This document shows, one piece after another, positions 56,427-64,000 of a stretch of 64,000 nt of DNA (positions are counted from its first letter, which is position 1; every line of letters begins with the position of its first letter). The position numbers and the translations under genes are program-made. The stretch is from positions 310,001 to 374,000 of the forward strand of contig NZ_AP027732.1 of NCBI RefSeq assembly GCF_030296615.1, read 5' to 3'. Under the pieces are notes generated by a model. The model was not told where the DNA came from. It ran no database searches and saw only the letters and a program-made list of their open reading frames with translations. The stretch is from Frondihabitans sucicola (GTDB taxonomy: Bacteria > Actinomycetota > Actinomycetes > Actinomycetales > Microbacteriaceae).

Positions 56427-58013
56427 CTATTCGCCGATCGCCTTCGGGTGCCGGGCGCGCAGGGCCGTCTCCTCCGCGTCGATGGCCGCGAGCACGGCCT
56501 GCACGGCGGCCTCCTGGTAGCGCCCCTCGTGCCTGGCCAGCAGCACCGCCTCGCGCTCGGCCTCGATCATGCCGTTGCGCAGGCGGTTGAACGCGCTGGA
56601 CGCCGGCTCGTGGTCGGGCGGAGCCGGGTGCTCGAGAGCCTCGGCCAGCCAACTCGACGAGCTGCGCAGCTGGTTCACGATCCGCTCTTCGTCGTCGTCC
56701 GTGACGATCTCGTCGAGGCGGGTGACCCCCGCGGTCTTCGCCTCGACGGTGAGCATCTGACGTTCGGTCCACTCCTGCGCGAGGTTCGGGGCGGGCAGGT
56801 GGACGCGTCGGATGAGCCGAGGAAGCGGCAGCGCCTGGAGCAGGGTGCCGAGCACCACCACGAACGCGAGGAACTGCAGCAGCTCGCGCTCCGGGGTGCG
56901 GTCGGGCAGCAGGAACACGGCGGCGAGCGTGACGACGCCGCGAATGCCGGCCGAGGCGACGACCGTGCTGGCGGCGGAACTCCACGCTCGCTCGCGCACC
57001 CGAGCCGGTCCGATCCGGTACAGCAACATCGTGAGGAACACCCAGGCGAAGCGCGACGCGATGACGACGGCGAGCATCGCGACACTGATGCCGATCGTCG
57101 GCCAGAGACCCGGACCGGTCTTGACGACCCCCTCCAGCACACCCGCGAGGTTCAGCCCGATGAAGAGGAACACGGCGTTCTCGAGAAGAAATTGCACCGT
57201 CTTCCAGTTGAGCCGCTCGGCGACCCGCGCCTCGGCCGACAGGATCACCGGCGACCGGTAGCCGAGGTAGAGCCCCGCGATCACCACGGCGAGCGCCCCC
57301 GACCCGTGCAGGATCTGGGCGGGCAGGAACGCGATGAACGGCGTCACCAGCGACAGGCTCGTGTCGAGCACGGCCGAGTGGAGGCGTCGGCGGATCTCGG
57401 TGAGCACGAACGCGACCGCGAGACCGACGGCGGCTCCGACGAGCACGGCGAGCGCGAAGTCACCCGCCACCTCGATCGGCGTGACGAACGACATGATCGC
57501 GGCGATCGCGGCGTTCAGGGCGACCAGGGCGGTCGCGTCGTTGAGAAGGCTCTCGCCCTCCAGGATCGTGACGACTCGACGCGGGAGAGGCACCCGGCCG
57601 GTCACCGCCGTGACCGCCACCGCGTCGGTGGGTGCGACCACCGCTCCGAACGCGAGCCCCGCCGCGATGGTCACGCCGGGAATGATCCAGGCGGCCGCGA
57701 ACCCGACCACGAACACCGTGAACGCCACCAGGGCGACCGACATGAGCAGGATGCTGTCGTTGCGCGCTCGCACGTCGATCAGCGAGGTGCGGATGGCCGC
57801 GGCGAACAGCAGCGGCGGCAGGAGGCCGTAGAGGATGAGGTCGGGCTCGAGGGTGATGCGGGGAACCCCGGGCACGAAGGAGGCGACCGCGCCGACCAGC
57901 ACGAGCGCGACGGGAGCGGACCAGCCGATGCGGCCGGTCAGCCCGGTGACCGCCACCGTCACGACGACGAAGGCGACGATCCAGGCGATGGCTGTCACGG
58001 GATCCATAGGCAT
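56427..58013 (-). CDS. Na+/H+ antiporter, CPA1/NhaP type
   Basis: A 528-residue protein with about twelve membrane helices. Conserved CPA1 pieces are LYGLLPPLLFAAAIRTSL, AFGAVVAPTDAVAVTAV (ion-binding Asp region) and VTILEGESLLNDATALVALN. The C-terminal 130 residues are cytoplasmic and helical. ATG 58013 or 58007 can be the start. It ends just inside the region after the HTH operators and is probably monocistronic. Confidence 0.93.
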   Translation of the reverse strand: MPMDPVTAIAWIVAFVVVTVAVTGLTGRIGWSAPVALVLVGAVASFVPGVPRITLEPDLILYGLLPPLLFAAAIRTSLIDVRARNDSILLMSVALVAFTVFVVGFAAAWIIPGVTIAAGLAFGAVVAPTDAVAVTAVTGRVPLPRRVVTILEGESLLNDATALVALNAAIAAIMSFVTPIEVAGDFALAVLVGAAVGLAVAFVLTEIRRRLHSAVLDTSLSLVTPFIAFLPAQILHGSGALAVVIAGLYLGYRSPVILSAEARVAERLNWKTVQFLLENAVFLFIGLNLAGVLEGVVKTGPGLWPTIGISVAMLAVVIASRFAWVFLTMLLYRIGPARVRERAWSSAASTVVASAGIRGVVTLAAVFLLPDRTPERELLQFLAFVVVLGTLLQALPLPRLIRRVHLPAPNLAQEWTERQMLTVEAKTAGVTRLDEIVTDDDEERIVNQLRSSSSWLAEALEHPAPPDHEPASSAFNRLRNGMIEAEREAVLLARHEGRYQEAAVQAVLAAIDAEETALRARHPKAIGE

Positions 58014-58038
58014 GAGGATGCCACAGCCCGGGCCTCCG

Positions 58039-58419
58039 CTACAGGGCTCCGGTCACCGCCAGCCCGAGGGCCGCCGCCGCGACCGACAGGACGAGCATGC
58101 CGATGCCGTTGAGCAGGGCCGAGCCCCACCGCCGCTGCTCGATCAGGCGCACGGTCTCGACGCTCGCCGTGCTGAACGTCGTGTACCCGCCCATGAGGCC
58201 CCCGCCGAGCACGAGCACCCACTCGTGCGGGAGTCCGGCGTTCGACCCGAGGCCGGTCAGCAGCCCGAGGCCGAACGAGCCGGTGACGTTGATCAGCCCG
58301 GTGGCGAGCGGGAAGGCGACGCTGACCCGCGACCGGACAAGGCCGTCGAGCACGAAGCGCAGCGAGGCGCCGACCCCGCCGGCGACGCAGATCAGAAGGA
58401 ACAGCCAGGGCGAGATCAT
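58039..58419 (-). CDS. crcB: Fluoride channel FluC/CrcB, second copy
   Basis: A 126-residue four-helix protein with FluC signatures GGVGASLRFVLDGLV, PLATGLINVTGSFGLGLL (Asn-containing) and GGLMGGYTTFSTASVETVRL. FluC channels work as dual-topology dimers that export fluoride. The ATG overlaps the first copy's stop (ATGA), so the two probably form a heterodimer as in many Gram-positives. Confidence 0.93.
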   Translation of the reverse strand: MISPWLFLLICVAGGVGASLRFVLDGLVRSRVSVAFPLATGLINVTGSFGLGLLTGLGSNAGLPHEWVLVLGGGLMGGYTTFSTASVETVRLIEQRRWGSALLNGIGMLVLSVAAAALGLAVTGAL

Positions 58420-58874
58420 CCTGCGCCCTCCTCTTCGGCGACGGGAGCCGCAGCGGCCGCGCGCCACCGACGCCCGTGGAGCGCCGCGGCCAGCGCGATG
58501 CCCGCGAACGCGGCAAGCGAGCCGAGCAGGATCGACGCGGCCGCGTACCCGAGGGCGACCCCGGTCGACGGCCCCAGCCTCGAGGCGACGTCGGTGGCGA
58601 AGGAGCTGTACGTGGTGAATCCGCCCAGGACTCCCGTGCCGAGGGCGAGCCGCAGGATCCTGCGTCGCCCGCCGTCTGCCCCGCGACGCGACAGCGACTC
58701 GAGCAGGAGCCCCAGGGTGAACGCCCCGACGACGTTGATCAGGAAGATGGTGAGGGGGAATCCGGTCGGAGGAGCCGGCCACGCGAGGGCCAGGGCCTCG
58801 CGGATCCCGGTGCCGACGGCACCACCGAGGGCGACGAGCAGGATGAGCCGGCCGGACAGGTGCGGCGGCCTCAC
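58416..58874 (-). CDS. crcB: Fluoride channel FluC/CrcB, first copy
   Basis: A 152-residue four-helix protein: LILLVALGGAVGTGIREAL, PLTIFLINVVGAFTLGLLLE, and GTGVLGGFTTYSSFATDVASRL. The C-terminus is a longer Ala/Glu-rich tail. GTG 58874 overlaps the universal-stress-protein stop (GTGA). No fluoride riboswitch was recognised upstream of the operon. Confidence 0.92.
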   Translation of the reverse strand: MRPPHLSGRLILLVALGGAVGTGIREALALAWPAPPTGFPLTIFLINVVGAFTLGLLLESLSRRGADGGRRRILRLALGTGVLGGFTTYSSFATDVASRLGPSTGVALGYAAASILLGSLAAFAGIALAAALHGRRWRAAAAAPVAEEEGAG

Positions 58875-59377
58875 CGCGTGGCGTCCCAGGGCAGAGGCGT
58901 CTCGGGCGACACCGGGTCGAGCGGCACGACCACGACCGGCCGATGCTGGCGGTGGGTCAGGCCCGCCGACACCGATCCCGCGAAGAACTGCCGGACGGTG
59001 GCGCCCAGGGTCGGACGCCGCGTCCCGACGACGATCAGGATCGCACCGACCTCGTCGGCCACCTGCGCCAGCATGCGAGCGGGGTCGCCGGCCGTCGCCA
59101 CGAAGCTGCACGCGATCCCGGCGCTGTCCGCGAGCGGTGCGGCCCACGAGACGATGTCGGGGTCGATGCCCTCGTCGACGACGTCGCCGCCGTCGGGATC
59201 GAACGGGGCGGCGACTATCGTCCCGTCGTCTTTCGTGTCGACGACGAACCGGGAGGGATCCACCTGCACGCAGACGAGCGACGCATCGAACCGACGCGCG
59301 AACACCAGCGCCTGCTCGATGACGGTGCGCGGCTGATGGGACGTGACGCCGACCACTAGGGTTGCTGACTGACCCAC
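58871..59377 (-). CDS. Universal stress protein (UspA) domain
   Basis: About 168 residues: LVVGVTSHQPRTVIEQALVFARRFDASLVCVQVD, then ILIVVGTRRPTLGATVRQFFAGSVSAGLTHRQHRPVVVVP with the ATP-binding GxxGxxx loop. GTG 59377 has AAAGGA eight bases upstream; an ATG at 59413 would add 12 residues. It leads the operon USP-crcB-crcB, with a 4-bp overlap at each joint. Confidence 0.88.
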   Translation of the reverse strand: MGQSATLVVGVTSHQPRTVIEQALVFARRFDASLVCVQVDPSRFVVDTKDDGTIVAAPFDPDGGDVVDEGIDPDIVSWAAPLADSAGIACSFVATAGDPARMLAQVADEVGAILIVVGTRRPTLGATVRQFFAGSVSAGLTHRQHRPVVVVPLDPVSPETPLPWDATR

Positions 59378-59500
59378 CGTCTTCGTCCTTTCTGGGAAGC
59401 CTTCGACAAGCATGCCCCCTGGCGCCCGACGATGTCGGCCCACCGTGCCGCGCGTCCGCTCCGAACACTCCTCGGCACGGCACCGGAAGGAACCCCTCTC

Positions 59501-60241
59501 GTGACACACACAGCACCCGCTCCGCACGCCTCTTCGGAAGACGCGTCGGCCGGATCGACGACGGCGCCGTTCACGGTCGTCAGCTACAACCTCTGGAAGA
59601 ACCACGCCGTCCACGAGCTCGACGCGCTCGCCCGGTCGACGGGCGCCGATCTGCTCTGCCTCCAAGAGGTCTTCACCGACTCCATGCCCGACGTGATCGG
59701 CGGCCTCCGCAGGATCGCGTCCACCGGCAACAATCGTCTGGGCCTGGCGATCTACGGGCGGCAGGAGCGCTTCGACGTGCACGAGACCCGGTCGTTCAGC
59801 CTCGGCCGCTCGATGCACGACCGCGTTCTCTCCCCGACGCCGGAGCGCCTGGTCGCCGGGCGGCTGGTCGACCGTCTGACCGGGCTGCAGTTCGTCGTCG
59901 CGTCGTTCCACGCGGCACCGCTGACCGCGCGCAACGCCGTGCGCCGCGCGCAGATCCGGTCGGCCCACGCCGGCCTCGAGGCGCTCGGCGCCGGCCTGCC
60001 CGCGCTCATGATCGGCGACTTCAACTACCCGATCTTCACCGGTCGCCTTCGTCGCGCGCTGGCCAAGACCGGCCACACCCTCGCGCGTGCGGCGGCAGGC
60101 ACCTACCGCGGCTACGCGATCGTCCGCGGCCGCTTCGACCTCGTGACGACCACCGGTTTCGACCTCGGCCCCGTGCGGGTCCTGCCCCAGGGCGCCTCCG
60201 ACCACCTCCCGATCGTCGTCCGGGCCACCGCCACGGCCTGA
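59501..60241 (+). CDS. Endonuclease/exonuclease/phosphatase-fold hydrolase
   Basis: A 246-residue EEP-fold protein: FTVVSYNLWKNHAVHELDAL, DLLCLQEVFTD (metal Glu), PALMIGDFNYPIF (Asp-Phe-Asn), and GASDHLPIVVRA (Ser-Asp-His). These motifs support a metal-dependent phosphodiesterase; the substrate (nucleic acid, lipid or sugar phosphate) is unknown. GTG 59501 has AAGGAA upstream; the frame opens earlier at 59432. It is divergent from the universal stress protein. Confidence 0.87.
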   Translation: MTHTAPAPHASSEDASAGSTTAPFTVVSYNLWKNHAVHELDALARSTGADLLCLQEVFTDSMPDVIGGLRRIASTGNNRLGLAIYGRQERFDVHETRSFSLGRSMHDRVLSPTPERLVAGRLVDRLTGLQFVVASFHAAPLTARNAVRRAQIRSAHAGLEALGAGLPALMIGDFNYPIFTGRLRRALAKTGHTLARAAAGTYRGYAIVRGRFDLVTTTGFDLGPVRVLPQGASDHLPIVVRATATA

Positions 60242-60306
60242 GCTCCGCCGGGCCGCCCGGCCACGCACCACCCCCGCCGTTCACGCGCCAGGCATATGGT
60301 GAGGCC

Positions 60307-61170
60307 ATGCAGCTCGGAATCCACTTCCCGAATTTCACTCTGTCCGGCGACAACACCACCCTCGCGAAGCACCTCGGCGATACCGCCAGGGCCGCCGAAG
60401 CCGGTGGCGTGGCCCAGTTCACGCTGATGGACCACTACTTCCAGATGGAGCAGCGCGCGCCCGCCACCGATCCCATGCTCGAGGGTTACACCGCCCTCGG
60501 CTACGTCGCGGCTCTGACCGAGAGGATGCGCCTCGGACTCCTGGTCACCGGCGTGACCTACCGCTACCCCGGACTCCTCGCCAAGATCGTCACCACCCTC
60601 GACGTCCTCTCGGGCGGCCGCGCGATGCTCGGCCTCGGCGCGGCCTGGTACGAGCGGGAGCACCTCGCCCTCGGCGTGAACTACCCGCCGATCTCGGAGC
60701 GCTTCGAGCGACTCGAGGAGGCTCTCCGGATCGTGAAGCAGATGTGGAGCGACGACGAGGGGCCGTTCGACGGCAAGCACTACCAGCTGGCCGAGACGAT
60801 CAACCATCCGGCGCCGATCCAGAAGGATCCGCCGATCATGATCGGCGGAGGCGGCGAGAAGAAGACGCTCCGCCTGGTCGCCCAGTACGGTGACGCGTGC
60901 AATCTGTTCGGCCTGCCGGTCGACGAGATCCAGCGCAAGCTCGACATCCTGCGCGGGCACTGCGACACCGTCGGACGCGACTACGACGAGATCGAGAAGA
61001 CGATGATCTACGGCGGCGATCCACTCGCCTCCGACTTCCTGCCGGCGATGGCCGAGTACGCGAAGCTCGGCATCAGCATGGTCGTCGTCTCGCCACCGAC
61101 GCCCGACCCTGCGCAGTGGGTTTCCCAGGTGACCGCCGCGACCGTGTCCGGACTGACCGACCTGGGCTGA
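60307..61170 (+). CDS. LLM-class F420-dependent oxidoreductase
   Basis: A 287-residue TIM barrel of the luciferase-like monooxygenase family: MQLGIHFPNFTLSGD, LTERMRLGLLVTGVTYRYPGLLAKIVTTLDVLSGGRAMLGLGAAWYEREH, and IMIGGGGEKKTLRLVAQYGDACNLF. The actinobacterial context suggests coenzyme F420; the substrate is unknown. ATG 60307 gives the family start. A hairpin follows at 61196. Confidence 0.92.
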   Translation: MQLGIHFPNFTLSGDNTTLAKHLGDTARAAEAGGVAQFTLMDHYFQMEQRAPATDPMLEGYTALGYVAALTERMRLGLLVTGVTYRYPGLLAKIVTTLDVLSGGRAMLGLGAAWYEREHLALGVNYPPISERFERLEEALRIVKQMWSDDEGPFDGKHYQLAETINHPAPIQKDPPIMIGGGGEKKTLRLVAQYGDACNLFGLPVDEIQRKLDILRGHCDTVGRDYDEIEKTMIYGGDPLASDFLPAMAEYAKLGISMVVVSPPTPDPAQWVSQVTAATVSGLTDLG

Positions 61171-61195
61171 GCTCCGGCCGGGTGGGCGGGTCGGT

Positions 61196-61254
61196 GCGGG
61201 TGTCGGCGGGTGCCCGCGCACCCGCCCACAGCCGCACGCACCCGCCGACGCCTG
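61196..61254. terminator. GTCGGCGGGT-type hairpin between convergent genes
   Basis: GCGGGTGTCGGCGGGTGC pairs with GCACCCGCCGACGCCTGC at 16 of 18 positions; an alternative shorter pairing with an internal GCACCCGCC is also possible. It lies between the LLM gene and the peptidase, so bidirectional termination is likely. Confidence 0.6.
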
Positions 61255-61295
61255 CGCGAGCGCGCGAGCGCGCGAGCGGGAGCGAGCGCCGGCGG

Positions 61296-63240
61296 CTAGC
61301 TCAGCGGCAACACGGGCACCCCCGGCGGCACGAAGCCCAGGATCTGCCCGTAGAACGACAGCTCCGACTCGGTCGAGTGGACGATCGTGGTGGCGCGGCG
61401 GAAGCCGTGCGACTCCCCTCGTACGCGACGTAGGCGTGCCGTAGTCCGCGCTCGACCAGCACGTCGCGGAACATCTCGGCCTGGGACGGCGGCACGATCG
61501 GGTCGTCCAGCCCTTGCAGGAGCAGCACCGGCGTCGAGAGCTCGGCGGCGTGCGTGAGCGGAGCCCGCGAGGTGTACAGCTCCAGCGCCTCCGGCAGCGG
61601 CCCGATCAGCCCGTCGAGGTACCGCGACTCGAAGTCGTGCGTGTCTTCCGCGAAGGTGATCAACTCCGCGACACCGAAGTACGAGGCTCCGGCGGCGAAG
61701 ACGTCCGACGTGGTCAGCGCCGCGAGCACCGTCCAGCCGCCGGCGGAACCGCCGCGGATCGCCAGCCGCGAGCCGTCCGCCAACCCCGCCGAAGCGAGAC
61801 CGCGCACCGCGGCGACCGTGTCCTCGACGTCGACGACGCCCCACTGCCCCCGGAGCGCCTCCCGGTAGGCCCGCCCGTACCCGCTCGACCCGCCGTAGTT
61901 GATGTCGACGACGCCGATGCCGCGGCTGGTGAAGTACGCCTTCGTGACGTCGAGCATCCCGGTCGTCCGTCCCGTCGGCCCGCCGTGCACGAAGGCGACG
62001 TACGGAGGCAGCTCCCCCTCGGGCGCCTCGAAGTCGGCGTTGCGCGGTGGGAAGACGAAGGCGTGCACGTCCCGCACGCCGGTGAACGTGTGCTCTTCGG
62101 CGAGAGGCAGGTATCCCTCGGCCGGGAGCTCGTCGACGCCCAGCCGCACCTCGGTCAGCTCGCCGGTGCCGAGGTCGAGGATCCGCAGCCCGGACGCCAG
62201 GGTCGAACTCCCTCCGCTGAGGAGCAGGCGATCGCCGTTGATCCCGCCGATGGCAAGAGCGGAGAGCGGCACGTCGATGTCCCGGGAGTCGCCGGTCGAC
62301 AGGTCGATCGAGACGAGCCGGTCCGAGCCGAGAGTCCGGACGGCGAGCACGGTCCCGTCGCCCCTCAGGGTGAACCAGCCGGCACCCAGCATCCAGAGCG
62401 GGCCGCCGTACTCCGCCTGGTCGGTGTGCAGCGGGACGCGGGAACCGTCGAGGCGAACCGTCTCGAGGTTCCACCAGCCCGACGGGTCGGCGCTGATGAG
62501 GAGGGACTCGTCGTCGAGCCAGGTCGGCTGCAGGACGGACTCGCTCGTGGATCCTGCGATCACCGTCCAGGTGTTCACGAGCCGTCCGGGCCCACATCCC
62601 CGACGCGCAGCTCGGTCCCGTCCCACGGCATCTGCGGGTGCTCCCAGGCGATCCAGGCCAGCTTCGACCCGTCGGGCGAGAAGCGCGGGAACGCGACGAA
62701 GTGCGATCCGCCGACGACAGATCGAAGAGCCGCAGGATCATCCCGGGCCGAGCCGTCGAGAGGAACGGCGACGATGTCGCGGTCGAGGCCTGCGTCGGAG
62801 TGGATCTCGCGCACCGCGATGACCTCGTGGCCGCGCACTCTCAGCTCGGCGAACCGGAATCCACCCGCCTGCGGGGTCAGTGGCTCGGGTTCGGTCTCGC
62901 CACCGCGCAGGACGTAGAGACGCTGATCTGTGAACTCGGCGAACACGAGGTCGCCGTCGTCCGTCACGGCCCAGGAGCCGCCGCCGTACTCGTGGACCCG
63001 CGTCCGCGCGTTCCACGGGGCCGGGAGCACGTCGACCGGCTCTGCCCGGCTGCTCCCGCGGTCGCCACCGTCGTCGCCCGCCCTCCGCACAGCCAGCCGC
63101 CCGCCCTCGGCCGGCCGCTGCTCGAGCCACCAGACGTCGTCGCCGACCCAGATGCCACCCTGCACGGGGTGGGCGGACTCGGCCAGGGCGGCGGCCGAGA
63201 TCGGGGAGGTCCAGGTGCCGTAGGGAGCAGTCGTCGTCAT
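61296..63240 (-). CDS. Prolyl oligopeptidase-family (S9) peptidase (two frameshifts in this sequence)
   Basis: About 648 residues: an N-terminal beta-propeller (HPVQGGIWVGDDVWWLEQR... FPRFSPDGSKLAWIAWEHPQMPWDGT) and a C-terminal alpha/beta hydrolase. Catalytic parts are RGGSAGGWTVL (Ser), LLLQGLDDPIVPP (Asp) and, after repair, ESHGFRR (His). One more C near 62582 joins the propeller blades and one more C at 61415-61418 restores YEGESHGFR. ATG 63240. Cleaves peptides after Pro or similar residues; probably cytoplasmic. Confidence 0.9.
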
Positions 63241-63344
63241 GCATCGAGGCTAGGCCTCGCGCCCGAGCCACGATCGCGACAGCGGCGAACCCCTCGCCCG
63301 ACTCCGGACGACGACGTGTCGTTGGGCACGATGCTCTCGACCTC
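63241..63344. other. Intergenic gap, nothing recognised
   Basis: About 100 bp between the peptidase start and the next stop on the same strand. No clear promoter or hairpin. Confidence 0.4.
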
Positions 63345-63734
63345 TCAGCTCGCCTGACCGTCTCGTCGCCTTTCTGCTGCCACGTGACGCGACGCGCGTG
63401 CGGCTCGGATACGAATCGTGAGCCTGGCCCGCATGCTCACGATGCGGGCTCGGAAGAAGAAGACTCCGGCGAGGACGAGGAGGACGACGGGAAGGAGCTC
63501 GGGAACGAGAAGGAAACTGCTGAAGACGATCTCGAGCATCTCGAACCCGATCAACGAGCCGGCGGCGATCCACGTCCACCCGCTGAACAGCGTGAGTCGG
63601 GCGGACACCGCGCCGAGCGCGCGACTCGTTCGCCTGAGGACGAGTCGTGCGACGCGCACGGCTCTCGACTGCTGATTCTTGGGGAGGACGGATCCGCGGC
63701 GTGCGCGTTGTGACATCGGAAAGTTCGAGGGCAT
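63345..63734 (-). CDS. Two-helix membrane protein, unknown function
   Basis: About 129 residues from ATG 63734 (MPSNFPMSQRARRGSVLPKN...); ATG 63836 would add 34 polar residues. The N-terminal third is strongly basic. Two hydrophobic segments follow (WTWIAAGSLIGFEMLEIVFSS and ELLPVVLLVLAGVFFF) and a very basic tail rich in Arg. No family recognised. The start is uncertain because no Shine-Dalgarno is clear for either. Confidence 0.5.
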   Translation of the reverse strand: MPSNFPMSQRARRGSVLPKNQQSRAVRVARLVLRRTSRALGAVSARLTLFSGWTWIAAGSLIGFEMLEIVFSSFLLVPELLPVVLLVLAGVFFFRARIVSMRARLTIRIRAARASRHVAAERRRDGQAS

Positions 63735-63836
63735 GACGATTCCAGACGGGGTCGACGGACGTGGTGAGGGGTCAGCCGTCCTGACCGCCGTCGCAATGGC
63801 CGCTTCTCGGTGAGAAGCGGGAGCCGGGTCATCCAT

Positions 63837-64000
63837 CGAGAAGGTCCGGCGCCATCCCTCGAGCGTCGTCAGAGACGGGATGAGAGCGCCGGCGCGCGCG
63901 GACCCGCCCCACCCACGGGCGGGGCACTTCGACGCGCTCCACGCCGTTCTCGCCCGCGTCCGCGTGGGCCGCCTTCGAGCCCGCGGACGCCCGCGGACGG
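63837..64000. other. Right edge of window, no gene seen
   Basis: About 160 bp, very GC-rich, with no convincing open frame of either strand running off the edge. Runs such as CGCGCGCGGACCCGCCCC could fold but show no clear element. Confidence 0.4.

Noticed and set aside
56367..58112. 581-residue plus-strand open frame opposite the Na+/H+ antiporter
   Set aside because: Low-complexity charged antisense sequence without domains.

Overview
The window is high-GC DNA, roughly 70% G+C by eye. It has GC-rich third codon positions, frequent GTG and TTG starts, and many 4-bp ATGA or GTGA overlaps between genes. Gene content points to an actinobacterium, most likely Microbacteriaceae. The evidence is a DUF3073 protein, a purS-purQ-purL cluster, a fused CopD/CtaG copper protein, a mycothiol-type DinB/MDMPI protein and an F420-type LLM oxidoreductase. 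The family name is an inference. I found no tRNA, rRNA, transposase, phage gene or CRISPR array.

Layout. 1-5332: end of a sugar ABC importer operon (binding protein, two permeases), an S51 peptidase-like protein and a glycogen-debranching-type glycosidase. 5391-10136: flavin monooxygenase, DUF3073 protein, small membrane protein, and divergent purM and purF. 10411-17313: a lower-GC secreted protein and lipoprotein, a membrane-fusion adaptor with a peptidoglycan-binding domain, a MacB-type ABC exporter and a second ABC exporter. 17320-20378: membrane protein, SCP2-like protein, purD, purC. 20399-21318: a second secreted-protein/lipoprotein pair between short direct repeats. 21507-25894: two GNAT acetyltransferases, catalase with its Fur-type repressor and a perfect operator, and a CtaG-like membrane protein. 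26358-29659: purSQL. 29783-36250: lactonase, chorismate mutase, unknown membrane protein, Ohr, MDMPI protein, purA, GntR regulator. 36326-49216: sugar uptake and catabolism (ROK and LacI regulators, ABC importer, ThuA, two Gfo/Idh dehydrogenases, sugar isomerase, xylA, xylB). 49371-53663: copper operon. 53785-63836: Lrp/DUF2000 pair, K+ channel, HTH/Clp-N pair, Na+/H+ antiporter, two FluC proteins, universal stress protein, EEP phosphatase, LLM oxidoreductase, S9 peptidase and a small membrane protein.

Reading-frame quality. At least 16 genes, including essential-type purM, purD, purC and purL, are broken by 23 apparent single-base losses. Nearly all lie in G or C runs, and every repaired frame restores a full family protein. 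I treat these as sequencing or assembly errors rather than pseudogenes; the sites are given gene by gene.

Unexplained structure. The octamer GCAGGATC (or its complement) occurs at least 43 times, far above expectation, and often forces rare codons such as AGG, GAT and CCT. There are several very long intergenic palindromes, including one 77-bp element present twice with conserved ends and a variable 40-bp centre. At two places the 3' end of a gene, stop codon included, is tandemly repeated downstream. The secreted-protein/lipoprotein/adaptor/exporter locus is the best candidate for an undescribed system.
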